DNA from: Streptomyces avermitilis MA-4680 = NBRC 14893
GTDB lineage: Bacteria; Actinomycetota; Actinomycetes; Streptomycetales; Streptomycetaceae
Assembly (NCBI RefSeq): GCF_000009765.2
Contig: NC_003155.5
Span: 3,286,001 to 3,350,000, forward strand
Length of the DNA: 64,000 nt
Reading direction: 5' to 3'
The notes below the pieces were generated by a model that did not search any database, was not told where the DNA came from, and saw only the letters and a program-made list of their open reading frames with translations. Position 1 is the stretch's first letter; each line of letters begins with the position of its first letter. The translations under genes and the position numbers were made by a program. Shown piece after piece: positions 35,701 through 43,612 of this stretch.

Positions 35701-35801
35701 ACGGGCGCCGGGTCGTCCGCGCCGACGGCGGCCGCGGCTCCGGCAAGGGGCAGCAGCCCGGTGAGCATGGCGGCCGAGACGAGCAGGGCGGTTCTTCGCA
35801 T
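32766..35801 (-). CDS. Secreted glycoside hydrolase family 3 with N-terminal accessory domains
   Basis: A 1011-residue exported beta-glycosidase. A signal peptide (LLVSAAMLTGLLPLAGAAAA) is followed by a CBM-like beta-sandwich (about 35-220), a Calx-beta-type module (about 221-330, VTVAYEATGGTAESGKDY), and the GH3 catalytic part: LVSRMSLEEKAGQMTQAERG, GIPWDFAPCLCVTRDERWGR, KHFVGDGGTAYG and MGFDGFVISDWKAIDQIPGD with the nucleophile Asp of ISDW. The second GH3 domain (YAGSNADDLGNQTGGWTITW type) completes the active site. ATG at 35801 follows GAGGGAAGG. It is divergent from the GH30 gene across a 236-bp region, so the two may share control. Confidence 0.92.
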   Translation of the reverse strand: MRRTALLVSAAMLTGLLPLAGAAAAVGADDPAPVPVDQFEGEVPFASPPAEGIFTWGGDTDDPPQLALTARADAPEGDKVLTGTYDISGYGGFTHDFAFDRPAHDWSAHQGIRFWWDGRGNGKKVAFEIKDGGANGEASELWTTSFTDDFTGWKQIEIPFTDFTYRTDYQPVGGIDQVLGLTGMWGYAVTLPAGVKGQFAMDGVELYGRGDQSLRASVVTDSAVHPVKEGRTADVRVSVATTGSAPIDEPVTVAYEATGGTAESGKDYTPVKGSVTFPAGTASGTSRTIQVPTLKDRSAEPAETIPLKLTVTGAKAPAETPQVVIDAHGLPYLDPKLPVKKRVADLVSRMSLEEKAGQMTQAERGALTAQGDIAAYDLGSLLSGGGSTPTPNTPEAWAKMIDAFQLRAQATRFQIPLIYGVDAVHGHNNLTGATIMPHNIGIGASRDPGIARRTGAVTAAEVRATGIPWDFAPCLCVTRDERWGRSYESFGEDPALVKSMETVIQGLQGARDGKDLKDDDKVLATAKHFVGDGGTAYGSSTTGTYTIDQGVTKVTRQELEAVQLAPYQTAVDRGIGSVMPSYSSLDILGDGQGAVKMHARADMINGVLKDRMGFDGFVISDWKAIDQIPGDYASDVRTSINAGLDMIMVPYEYKDFRTTLIDEVKAGRVSQKRVDDAVSRILTQKFKLGLFEKPYADTSGASRIGSSAHRAVAREAAAESQVLLKNAGGVLPLKKSQKVYVAGSNADDLGNQTGGWTITWQGSSGKHTDGTTILDGMRKAAGSGGAVTYSKDASAPTSGYDVGVVVVGETPYAEGVGDVGNGNDLELTAADKAAVDKVCGAMKCAVLIVSGRPQLIGDRLGDIDALVASWLPGTEGDGVADVLYGKRAFTGQLPVTWPKSEAQLPINVGDTTYDPQFPYGWGLTTLTKVPAGGAATLKALAVAAAVAERTGSGKAGRALVGKARLLVQQKAGSGPGITAAVAGPFADADHLLLTGKYGAAVAKLTEAYRAA

Positions 35802-36037
35802 GGACCTTCCCTCGACTCTCTTCGTGCTCTTACGACTTAGATCACGGCGTGAGTTAACTGGTGCCCCGTGCGGCCGTCAAGACTTCACGTCAGAACAGGT
35901 ACACACCCGATCTCCGGCTGGATCAGGGCTGTTGTGCTTTCAGCCCTTGAACACGCAACCCCTTGACGCGCGTCCGCGGCCGTCATTTACTCACGCCTCG
36001 CACGCCCCACTCCCCCACCCCAGAAGGGCGACGCGCC

Positions 36038-37906
36038 ATGAGGAGATCCACTCGGGCGGCCCGGCTTCTGCTCGCCGGGCTGCTCAGCACCGCCGGGCTG
36101 ACCGCCGTCTCGACCGCGCCCGCGCACGCCGCGGGCGAACAGGTCACCGCCTGGCTGACCACGACGGACGACACCGGCGGACGCCATGTCGTGCGCGGGC
36201 TCCAGGCCCAGACGCCGTTCGCCTTCCAGTCCGGCAGCGGCGGCAGCGGCGAGAACATCACCGTGGACGAGAACACCCGGTACCAGACATTCACCGGTGG
36301 CGGCGCGTCCTTCACGGACACCGCGGCCTGGCTGATGAACAGCAGCGGGGCGCTGTCCGCGACGACCCGGAACGCGGCCATGACCAAGTTGTTCTCGCCG
36401 ACGGACGGGATCGGGCTGTCGTTCCTGCGCAATCCGATGGGCGCCTCCGACCTGGCGCGGTACGGGTACTCGTACGACGACGTGCCGGCCGGGCAGACCG
36501 ACCCCAACCTGACGAGCTTCTCCATCGCGCACGACCTCGCCGACGTGGTGCCGCTCACCAAGCAGGCGCTCCAGCTCAACCCCTCTCTGACGGTCATGGC
36601 CTCGCCATGGACGGCGCCGGCCTGGATGAAGGACAGCGGCTCGCTCAACGGGGGCTGGCTGAAGTCGGAGGACTACGGGGCGTACGCCAACTACTTCGTG
36701 AAGTACCTTCAGGCGTACAAGGCGCAGGGCGTCAACGTCTCGTACGTGACCGCGCAGAACGAGCCGACGTGCTGCTCGGGTTACCCGTCGATGAGCTGGA
36801 ACGCCAGCGGGCTCGCGTACTTCACCAAGAGCGAGCTGCTGCCGAAGCTCCAGGCGGCGGGCCTGACGACCAAGGTCCTCGCGCACGACTGGAACTGGGA
36901 CGTCTACGACTCCTACGCGGCCTCGACGGTCGACGACGCGGCGGTGCGTTCGCACCCCAACTTCGGCGGGATCGCCTGGCACGGCTACGGCGGTGACATC
37001 GCCAAGCAGACGTCCGTGCACAACCAGTACCCGACCCTCGACGCCTTCGGCACCGAGCACTCCGGCGGCACCTGGATCGCCAACCAGCAGCGCGAGGACA
37101 TGTCCAACATCATCGACTACACCCGGAACTGGGCGAAGTCGGTGACCAAGTGGTCGCTCGCCGTGGACCAGAACATGGGCCCGCACAACGGAGGTTGCGG
37201 CACCTGCACGGGTCTGGTCACCGTGCACAACGGGGACGGCGCGAGCGGGACCGTCGACTACACGGTCGAGTACTACACGATGGGTCACCTGACGAAGTTC
37301 GTCCGCCCGGGTGCGCAGCGCGTCGCGTCGACGGCGAGTGCGTCGGTGCCGAACGTGGCGTGGCGCAATCCGGACGGTTCGAAGGCGCTGATCGCGTACA
37401 ACGACGCGTCGACGGCGAAGACGGTCACCCTCAACTGGGGCTCGCAGCACGCGACGTACTCGCTGCCCGGCAAGACGTCGGCGACGTTCACCTGGTCGGG
37501 GACCCAGTCGGGCGGCGGCGACCAGACGGGCTCGTTCGTGGGGCTCGCGGGCAAGTGCCTGGATGTGGCGAGCAGTTCGTCCGCGAACGGGACGGCGGTG
37601 CAGCTGTACGACTGCAACGGCTCGACCGCCCAGCGCTGGACGGTGAAGGCCGACGGTTCCGTGCAGGCCCTCGGCAAGTGCCTGGACGTCACCTCGGCCT
37701 CGACGGCCGACGGCGCGAAGATCCAGCTGTACGACTGCAACGGCACGGCGGCCCAGCGATGGTCGTACAACGCTTCGACGGGTGATGTGGTCAACACGGC
37801 CGCCGACAAGTGCCTCGACGTGACCGGCAACTCCTCGGCCAACGGCGCCCGCGCGCAGATCTGGTCCTGCACGGGCGCCGCCAACCAGAAGTGGAAGCTC
37901 CAGTGA
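36038..37906 (+). CDS. Secreted GH30 glycosidase with ricin-type CBM13
   Basis: A 622-residue exported glycosidase. Signal peptide ends near STAPAHAAG. The GH30 (alpha/beta)8 barrel has the acid/base Glu in YVTAQNEPTCCSG and the nucleophile Glu in AFGTEHSGGTW, and TGGGASFTDTAAWLM near the N-terminus. The short beta-domain follows (about 425-480), then three ricin-type repeats (KCLDVASSSSANGTAVQLYD, QLYDCNGTAAQRW, AANQKWKLQ). GH30 members cut beta-1,6-glucan, beta-1,6-galactan or glucosylceramide; the subfamily cannot be fixed here. ATG at 36038 follows AGAAGGGCG. Confidence 0.9.
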   Translation: MRRSTRAARLLLAGLLSTAGLTAVSTAPAHAAGEQVTAWLTTTDDTGGRHVVRGLQAQTPFAFQSGSGGSGENITVDENTRYQTFTGGGASFTDTAAWLMNSSGALSATTRNAAMTKLFSPTDGIGLSFLRNPMGASDLARYGYSYDDVPAGQTDPNLTSFSIAHDLADVVPLTKQALQLNPSLTVMASPWTAPAWMKDSGSLNGGWLKSEDYGAYANYFVKYLQAYKAQGVNVSYVTAQNEPTCCSGYPSMSWNASGLAYFTKSELLPKLQAAGLTTKVLAHDWNWDVYDSYAASTVDDAAVRSHPNFGGIAWHGYGGDIAKQTSVHNQYPTLDAFGTEHSGGTWIANQQREDMSNIIDYTRNWAKSVTKWSLAVDQNMGPHNGGCGTCTGLVTVHNGDGASGTVDYTVEYYTMGHLTKFVRPGAQRVASTASASVPNVAWRNPDGSKALIAYNDASTAKTVTLNWGSQHATYSLPGKTSATFTWSGTQSGGGDQTGSFVGLAGKCLDVASSSSANGTAVQLYDCNGSTAQRWTVKADGSVQALGKCLDVTSASTADGAKIQLYDCNGTAAQRWSYNASTGDVVNTAADKCLDVTGNSSANGARAQIWSCTGAANQKWKLQ

Positions 37907-37913
37907 GTCCGGA

Positions 37914-39518
37914 CTACTCGGCCGGCTCCACGCCGGCCCGCAGCAGGCCGTACGTGTAGGCGTCCTCCAGGGCCTGCCAGGACGCGGCGATCACGTTCTC
38001 CGCGACACCGACCGTCGACCATTCACCGGTGCCGTCGGAGGTGGAGATGAGCACGCGGGTCGTGGAGGACGTGCCGTGCTTGCCCTCCAGGATGCGGACC
38101 TTGTAGTCCACCAGCTCCAGCTTGGCGAGCTGGGGGTAGATCATTTCGAGGGCGACGCGCAGGGCCCGGTCGAGGGCGTTGACCGGGCCGTTGCCCTCGG
38201 CGGTGGCGACGATCCGCTCGCCCTTGGCGAAGAGCTTGACCGTGGCCTCGTTGGCGTGGGTGCCGTCCGGGCGGTCCTCGACGATCGCCCGCCAGGACTC
38301 GACCTCGAAGTACGTGCGGGCCTTGCCCTCCGCCTCCGCGCGCAGCAGGAGTTCGAAGCTCGCGTCCGCCGCCTCGTACGTGTAGCCCTTGAGCTCGCGC
38401 TCCTTCACCCGCTCCACGACCCGGCCGACCAGCTCGCGGTCGCCGCTGATGTCGACGCCGAGCTCCTTGCCCTTGAGCTCGATGGAGGCGCGGCCCGCCA
38501 TGTCGGACACCAGCATCCGCATGGTGTTGCCGACCCGCTCGGGGTCGATGTGCTGGTACAGGTCCGGGTCGACCTTGATCGCGGAGGCGTGCAGGCCCGC
38601 CTTGTGCGCGAAGGCCGAGACACCGACGTACGGCTGGTGCGTGGAGGGGGTGAGGTTCACGACCTCGGCGATCGCGTGCGAGATCCTCGTCATCTCGCGC
38701 AGCGCGCCTTCGGGGAGCACCTTCTTGCCGTACTTCAGCTCCAGGGCCGCCACCACCGGGAACAGGTTGGAGTTGCCGACCCGCTCGCCGTACCCGTTCG
38801 CCGTGCACTGCACATGGGTCGCGCCCGCGTCCACCGCGGCCAGCGTGTTCGCCACCGCGCAGCCCGTGTCGTCCTGGGCGTGGATGCCGAGCCGGGCACC
38901 GGTGTCCGCGAGGACCGTGGCGACGACCGCCTGGACCTGGGCGGGGAGCATGCCGCCGTTGGTGTCGCAGAGCACGACCACATCGGCGCCGGCCTCGGCC
39001 GCGGCCCGTACGACCGCCTTCGCGTACTCCGGGTTCGCCCGGTAACCGTCGAAGAAGTGCTCACAGTCGACGAAGACCCGGCGCCCCTGGGAGCACAGGT
39101 ACGAGACCGTGTCGCGGACCATCTCCAGGTTCTCGTCGAGCGTCGTGCGCAGAGCCAGTTCGACATGGCGGTCGTGCGACTTGGCGACCAGGGTGATCAC
39201 CTGGGCGCCCGCCTCCAGCAGCGCCTTGACCTGCGGGTCCTCGCTCGCCTTGGCGCCCGCGCGGCGCGTGGCTCCGAAGGCCACCAGCTGGGCGTGCTTG
39301 AAGTCGATCTCCTGCTGGGCGCGGGCGAAGAACTCGGTGTCCCGCGGGTTGGCGCCGGGCCAGCCGCCCTCGATGAAGCCCACGCCGAAGTCGTCCAGGT
39401 GCCGTGCGATGGCCAGCTTGTCGGCGACCGTGAGGTTAATGCCCTCGCGCTGTGCGCCGTCGCGCAGGGTCGTGTCGAAGACGTGGAACGAATCGTCGAG
39501 TTCGCTGGTTTCCGTCAT
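37914..39518 (-). CDS. cimA: (R)-citramalate synthase
   Basis: Condenses pyruvate with acetyl-CoA, the first step of the threonine-independent route to isoleucine (and of 2-oxobutyrate supply). The 534-residue protein has the DRE-TIM motifs DTTLRDGAQREGINL and GIHAQDDTGCAVANTLAAVD, ANGYGERVGNSNLFPV, and a C-terminal allosteric (LeuA dimer) domain ending LRAGVEPAE. Length and motifs favour CimA over LeuA, which would be about 570 residues in Streptomyces with a different N-terminus. ATG at 39518 follows AGGAGCCAGAGACC. A candidate leader peptide and a hairpin with a U run lie upstream. Confidence 0.9.
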   Translation of the reverse strand: MTETSELDDSFHVFDTTLRDGAQREGINLTVADKLAIARHLDDFGVGFIEGGWPGANPRDTEFFARAQQEIDFKHAQLVAFGATRRAGAKASEDPQVKALLEAGAQVITLVAKSHDRHVELALRTTLDENLEMVRDTVSYLCSQGRRVFVDCEHFFDGYRANPEYAKAVVRAAAEAGADVVVLCDTNGGMLPAQVQAVVATVLADTGARLGIHAQDDTGCAVANTLAAVDAGATHVQCTANGYGERVGNSNLFPVVAALELKYGKKVLPEGALREMTRISHAIAEVVNLTPSTHQPYVGVSAFAHKAGLHASAIKVDPDLYQHIDPERVGNTMRMLVSDMAGRASIELKGKELGVDISGDRELVGRVVERVKERELKGYTYEAADASFELLLRAEAEGKARTYFEVESWRAIVEDRPDGTHANEATVKLFAKGERIVATAEGNGPVNALDRALRVALEMIYPQLAKLELVDYKVRILEGKHGTSSTTRVLISTSDGTGEWSTVGVAENVIAASWQALEDAYTYGLLRAGVEPAE

Positions 39519-39630
39519 GGTCTCTGGCTCCTGATGTTGGATCTCGGTCTACCGGAATGACCGGTTCCACCGTCCCCCGATGGCAATGATCCCTCGCGCT
39601 CCCTTCCCGGCATGAGGTGGGGCCGGGAAA

Positions 39631-39658
39631 AAGAAAAACCCCTCGCGGGTGCGAGAGG
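39631..39658 (-). terminator. Hairpin with U run upstream of cimA
   Basis: On the minus strand CCTCTCGC pairs with GCGAGGGG (one U-G pair) around a 4-base loop and is followed by TTTTTCTTTTT, a textbook intrinsic terminator and unusually good for Streptomyces. It lies 113 bases before the cimA start and 149 bases after the MFS stop, so it either ends the MFS message or is an attenuator of cimA. Confidence 0.85.
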
Positions 39659-39713
39659 TCTGCGCGCGGGTCGAGGACGACGGTGTCCGCCCGTACGTAG
39701 TGGTACGTGGCGG

Positions 39714-39749
39714 TCACTGCGGACCGGCGCGCCTGCTGCCAATAATCAT
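39714..39749 (-). CDS. Candidate Ile leader peptide of cimA
   Basis: An 11-codon ORF, MIIGSRRAGPQ, with two adjacent Ile codons right after the start, located 56 bases before the hairpin at 39631-39658. Between them lies a possible competing dyad (CCGCCACGTAC with GTACGGGCGG). This order is that of a transcription attenuator. No ribosome-binding site is visible, so translation would have to be leaderless or weak. Confidence 0.35.
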   Translation of the reverse strand: MIIGSRRAGPQ

Positions 39750-39806
39750 GGCGAACGAGAGCACGGGGGCAGTCTGGCACAGACCGCCCCCGCGCTCACC
39801 GGTGTC

Positions 39807-41138
39807 TCAGGATGCGAGCCGGGCCGTCCGCTCGTGCGAAGACTTCCGGCCGTCGCCGACACGGTGGAGATCCACGTCCCGGGTCTCCCGCATGGTGACG
39901 TACACCACGAGGGAGACGGCGGCACAGGCCGCCACGTACCAGTAGAAGCCGGACTCGATCCCGCCGTCCTTGAACCACAGGGCGACGTACTCCGCCGTCC
40001 CGCCGAAGAGGGAGTTCGCGAGGGCGTAGGGCAGGGCGACGCCCAGGGCACGGACGCCGGTGGGGAACAGCTCCGCCTTGACCACCGCGCTCAGCGCCGT
40101 GTACGGCGTGATCATGACCAGTGCGAAGAGCGCGAGCCCGAAGGCCGGCCAGAAGCTGTCCACCTTCGACAGGAGGGTCATCACCGGGACCGTCAGGAAG
40201 GTCGCGCAGACACCGAAGGTGATCAGCATCGGGCGGCGGCCGATCCGGTCGGAGAGGGCTCCGGCCAGCGGCTGGACGCAGGCGAAGACCAGCAGCGCGC
40301 AGAAGGAGACCAGGGTGGCCGTCTGCTTGGGCAGGCCCGCCGTGTTCGAGAGGTACTTCGTGAGATACGTCGTGTACGTGTAGTAGGCGAGCGTGCCGCC
40401 CATGGTGAGTGCGACGACGAGGAACGCCTCACGGCGATGCTCCCACAGGGCGCGCAGCGAGCCCTTCTCGCCGACCGCGGCGTCGCCGTCGGCCGACTCC
40501 TCGTACACCTCGCTCTCCAGCATGGTGCGCCGCAGGTAGAAGACGACTGCCGCGCCCGCCGCGCCGACGACGAACGGGATCCGCCAGCCCCAGCCGGCCA
40601 GCGCGTCCTCGGACAGGGTGCGCTGGAGGATGATCAGCAGGGCGAGGCCGATCAGCTGACCGACCGTCATCGACACGTACTGGAAGCTGGAGGCGAATCC
40701 GCGCTTCTTCGGGTCGGTCGCCTCGGTCATGTAGGTGGCGCTGGCCGCGTACTCACCGCCCACCGAGAGCCCTTGCAGCAGGCGAGCGAGGAGCAGCACG
40801 AACGCGCCGCCGTAGCCCGCGACGGCGTACGTCGGCGCGATCGCGATGAGGACCGCGGACGCCGACATCAGCGTGACCGTCAGGGTCAGCGCGGTCTTGC
40901 GGCCCCTGCGGTCGGCGACTCTGCCCAGCAGCCAGCCGCCGACCGGGCGCATGAAGAAGCCGACCGCGAAGATGCCGGCGGTGTTCATGAGCTGGGCCGT
41001 GGGGTTCCCGTCAGGGAAGAAGGCCCCCGCGAAATACGTGGCGAAGCTGGCGTACACGAACCAGTCGAACCACTCCACCATGTTGCCGGCCGAGCCGACC
41101 CAGATCGTCTTCCAGTGCTCTCGTCCCATGAGTGCCAT
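39807..41138 (-). CDS. MFS transporter, metabolite:H+ symporter (MHS) type
   Basis: A 443-residue inner-membrane protein with 12 predicted TM segments. The N-terminal GNMVEWFDWFVYASFATYF and the loop GRVADRRGRKTALT are typical for the MHS branch (KgtP, ProP, citrate carriers), as is RPVGGWLLGR. A second RxGRR loop (SDRIGRRPM) marks the C-terminal half. Likely substrates are organic acids such as alpha-ketoglutarate or citrate, or osmolytes. The C-terminal tail is charged and short. It is on the same strand as cimA, 288 bases upstream of it. Start ATG at 41138 has a weak site; ATG at 41129 is possible. Confidence 0.88.
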   Translation of the reverse strand: MALMGREHWKTIWVGSAGNMVEWFDWFVYASFATYFAGAFFPDGNPTAQLMNTAGIFAVGFFMRPVGGWLLGRVADRRGRKTALTLTVTLMSASAVLIAIAPTYAVAGYGGAFVLLLARLLQGLSVGGEYAASATYMTEATDPKKRGFASSFQYVSMTVGQLIGLALLIILQRTLSEDALAGWGWRIPFVVGAAGAAVVFYLRRTMLESEVYEESADGDAAVGEKGSLRALWEHRREAFLVVALTMGGTLAYYTYTTYLTKYLSNTAGLPKQTATLVSFCALLVFACVQPLAGALSDRIGRRPMLITFGVCATFLTVPVMTLLSKVDSFWPAFGLALFALVMITPYTALSAVVKAELFPTGVRALGVALPYALANSLFGGTAEYVALWFKDGGIESGFYWYVAACAAVSLVVYVTMRETRDVDLHRVGDGRKSSHERTARLAS

Positions 41139-41201
41139 GAGCGGTAACGTGCCCGCTGATCACGGCCGCGACAAGAGCGCCTCGGGTTTCGTTCATTGCG
41201 T

Positions 41202-42431
41202 TCACGCCTCGGGGGAACCCAGTCGGCGCAGGAACACGTCCACCGTGCCGTTGGTGTCGCCCGGGACGAGGTCGGGCGAGGCGGAGTCGAAGGCGACCGC
41301 TGTGCCGTCCGGGTTGACGGACGGGTTGCCGGCCGCCCGGTCGTTGCGGTGTCCTCGGGTGTCGACGCTGATCAACCGCGTTCTGCCGGTGGCCAGGTCG
41401 CGCAGGTACACGGCCGGCACGCCGCGGGAGCCGCGGATTCCGGCCGAGACGTACGCGAGGTGCAGCCCGTCGCCGCTCAGCGCGGCCTCGGCGGTGTAGG
41501 CGTGCCGGCCCGCGCCCTTGACCAGGCGGGTGGTGCCCGCGTCGAGGTCGCGGACGAAGACGTTCACGGTGCCGTTGGTGTCGCCGGGGGCGAGGTTCGA
41601 GGCGTAGGAGTCGAACGCGACGTGCCGTCCGTCGGCGCTCAGCGACGGGCCGGTGGAGGCGCGGTCGGCCGGGCGGCCGTGCCGTCCCACGGACGCCTTC
41701 TCCAGGGTGCCGGTCTCCAGGTCGCGCACATAGATGTCGCTGTCGTTGGCCGGGCCGCCCGGATGCGGGATCGACGACTGGTAGGCGACATACCGGCCGT
41801 CCGCGCTGATCGACGGACGCACCGCCGCCCGGGATCCGTCCGCCGAGTCCGGGCTGACCTGCTCGATCGTGCCGTCGTAGATGCGGTAGCGGTAGACGCG
41901 CGGCTGCTCCACGTGGTCCGGCGTGGCCGGCAGGGTGGCGCTGAAGGCCATCCACTGGCAGTCGGCGCTCATCGCGGGCTGCCCCGCCCAGGTGAAGGGG
42001 ACGCCCTGGTAGCCGTGACTGGCGTACGAGAGCTTGCCGACAGGGGTGTTGCGCACGTAGACCGAGGGCGTGGTGCCGCCGGCCGGCGTGCGGTCGGAGA
42101 CGAAGGCGATCATCCGGGCGGTGTGGCAGGCCGAGGGGTCGTACGAGCGGGCGGCCCCCATGTTGTAGCTGACGCGTTCGCTGTTGCGGTAGGCGTCGGA
42201 CACGCCGTTGTGGTCGGTGCTCCAGACGGGTCCGTCGCTGGTGTACACGACGCCGCCCTTGGAGGTCAGCTGCGGGCGGTACGAGGGGTCGTCGATCTGG
42301 GCGCCGTCGAGGGTGACGCTGACGCGTTCCGTCGTGGGCACCGGGTCGTCGGCGGCCGCCGGGTACGCGGCGAGAGCCGTGAGACAGACGGCGAACAGGA
42401 GCGCGGGGGCGGTTCTCGTGCGCGGGTGCAT
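41202..42431 (-). CDS. Secreted beta-propeller (TolB/WD40-like) protein
   Basis: A 409-residue exported protein of PD40 (TolB-like) repeats. Signal peptide ends near AYPAAADD. The repeats have the form SADGRYVAYQSS, then VFVRDLDAGTTRLV and SADGRHVAFDSYASNLAPGD, about six blades. SPDL.PGDTNGT is repeated, a calcium-like loop. No enzyme motif is visible; such proteins usually serve as scaffolds or binding proteins. ATG at 42431 follows GGAGGAGAAAGC, an excellent site, so the in-frame extension to 42545 is unlikely. Confidence 0.82.
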   Translation of the reverse strand: MHPRTRTAPALLFAVCLTALAAYPAAADDPVPTTERVSVTLDGAQIDDPSYRPQLTSKGGVVYTSDGPVWSTDHNGVSDAYRNSERVSYNMGAARSYDPSACHTARMIAFVSDRTPAGGTTPSVYVRNTPVGKLSYASHGYQGVPFTWAGQPAMSADCQWMAFSATLPATPDHVEQPRVYRYRIYDGTIEQVSPDSADGSRAAVRPSISADGRYVAYQSSIPHPGGPANDSDIYVRDLETGTLEKASVGRHGRPADRASTGPSLSADGRHVAFDSYASNLAPGDTNGTVNVFVRDLDAGTTRLVKGAGRHAYTAEAALSGDGLHLAYVSAGIRGSRGVPAVYLRDLATGRTRLISVDTRGHRNDRAAGNPSVNPDGTAVAFDSASPDLVPGDTNGTVDVFLRRLGSPEA

Positions 42432-42764
42432 GCTTTCTCCTCCGGTCGGCGGGTGCGGCGTACGAAGCGCTGTCAGCGCGGTGGTCGGTGTTGCCGGCAT
42501 GTCGGTGTTGCCGGGCACCAGGCCGTCGGACGTCGAACCGATCACGGCCGCCCGCCCGTCGGTCGGCGCTCACGGCGCCGGCGGGGCCGTCGAGCCCGCC
42601 GGGGCCGCCAGGGCCGTCGGCAGCGGCAGCCCGTCGGCCCCGCCGAACGGCGGGTGACGGGCGGCGGGTGGCGGGTGGCGGTGCGGATGTGCAGGAGGGC
42701 AGGGCCCCCCGGGGTCCACTGCCGCGGCCGGTGCGTCGGCGACGCGGCGCGGGCGGCCGGCGCT
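42432..42764. other. Gene-free stretch upstream of the propeller gene
   Basis: 333 GC-rich bases with no convincing gene on either strand. The plus strand carries Gly-rich and Ala-rich shadow frames only. The promoter of the propeller gene is probably in the first 150 bases. Confidence 0.4.
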
Positions 42765-42863
42765 TCAGGTCACGTAGACGCTCAGGTCGCGTGAATACGC
42801 GCCGCCCTTGGCGTCGAGGACGCCCTCAGGGCGTTTGCTGGAGACACGCGCGGCCATGGACAT
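42765..42863 (-). CDS. Candidate 32-codon peptide with strong ribosome-binding site
   Basis: ATG at 42863 to TGA at 42765, read MSMAARVSSKRPEGVLDAKG, then GAYSRDLSVYVT. The ATG is preceded by GGGGGGAAACC at ideal spacing, and a second GGGGGG lies 20 bases further upstream. No domain is recognisable; it may be a small functional peptide or a leader for a downstream message. It is on the same strand as the propeller gene (334 bases on) and after the TetR gene. Confidence 0.45.
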   Translation of the reverse strand: MSMAARVSSKRPEGVLDAKGGAYSRDLSVYVT

Positions 42864-42980
42864 GGTTTCCCCCCGGAACCTTGTCTTTCCCCCCGGCCCC
42901 GCACCGAGGGCTCACCGGGATGCAACCGCATCACCCACCCCGGGTCAATGCGCTCGTTTACGTACAACCCGGACGGGTGA

Positions 42981-43601
42981 TCAGGTGTCCGCGAGACCCG
43001 GTCGCCCCAGCGACTCATCGAGGAACTCCCGTACGTGGCCGAGAATCTGCCCCCGGTCCGTGCCGCGGAGGCCGATCGCCACGTGGATGGAGAAGCCGTC
43101 GAGCAGCGCGCGCACCCGGGCCGCGAGGCGGTCCGGGTCCACGGGGCGGAACTCTCCCCGGGAGACCCCCTCCGCGAGCAGTGCCACCAGGTCGCGGTGC
43201 CAGGCGCCCTCGATGGCCGCCTGTCGCTCGCGGCCCTGCTCGTCGGCGTTCTGCGAGTGGTTCCAGACCTCCAGCCAGAGCGTCCAGTGCGGGTCGCGAT
43301 GGCCGTCGGGCACATACAGGTCGACATACGCGTCCAGCCGTTCGCGGGCCGGGGCCGTCCGCGTGAGGAGCCGCCCGCGCTCGATGCCGAGGCGGCCCTC
43401 GCTCCACTCCAGGGTCTGGAGCAGCAGCTCGTCCTTGGAGTGGAAGTAGTAGAGGAGATGGCCGCTGCTCATGCCGACCTCGCGGCCGAGCGCCGCCATG
43501 GTGAGCTTCTCCAGACCGCGCTCGGCGATCATGTCCATGGCGGCGGCGAGGACCTCCTCGCGCGGCGGCGCGTTCTTCCGCGCCCGGCCCGCACCGGCCA
43601 T
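42981..43601 (-). CDS. TetR-family regulator of the agmatine/urease-like operon
   Basis: A 206-residue TetR repressor. The helix-turn-helix covers about residues 14-60 (EEVLAAAMDMIAERGLEKLT, then MAALGREVGMSSGHLLYYF). The ligand domain is all-helical and contains WTLWLEVWNHSQN. ATG at 43601 lies 12 bases after the agmatine deiminase stop and uses a GAGGAGT site, so the gene is the last of the ureAB-ureC-aguA-tetR operon. It probably regulates this operon in response to a ureide or polyamine; a palindrome at 47044 is its best candidate site. Confidence 0.88.
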   Translation of the reverse strand: MAGAGRARKNAPPREEVLAAAMDMIAERGLEKLTMAALGREVGMSSGHLLYYFHSKDELLLQTLEWSEGRLGIERGRLLTRTAPARERLDAYVDLYVPDGHRDPHWTLWLEVWNHSQNADEQGRERQAAIEGAWHRDLVALLAEGVSRGEFRPVDPDRLAARVRALLDGFSIHVAIGLRGTDRGQILGHVREFLDESLGRPGLADT

Positions 43602-43612
43602 CGTCCGACTCC

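Noticed and set aside
36038..37906. TTA codons indicating bldA control in the larger genes
   Set aside because: I saw no in-frame TTA codon in the parts that I read closely, but this was not a complete check of every gene.
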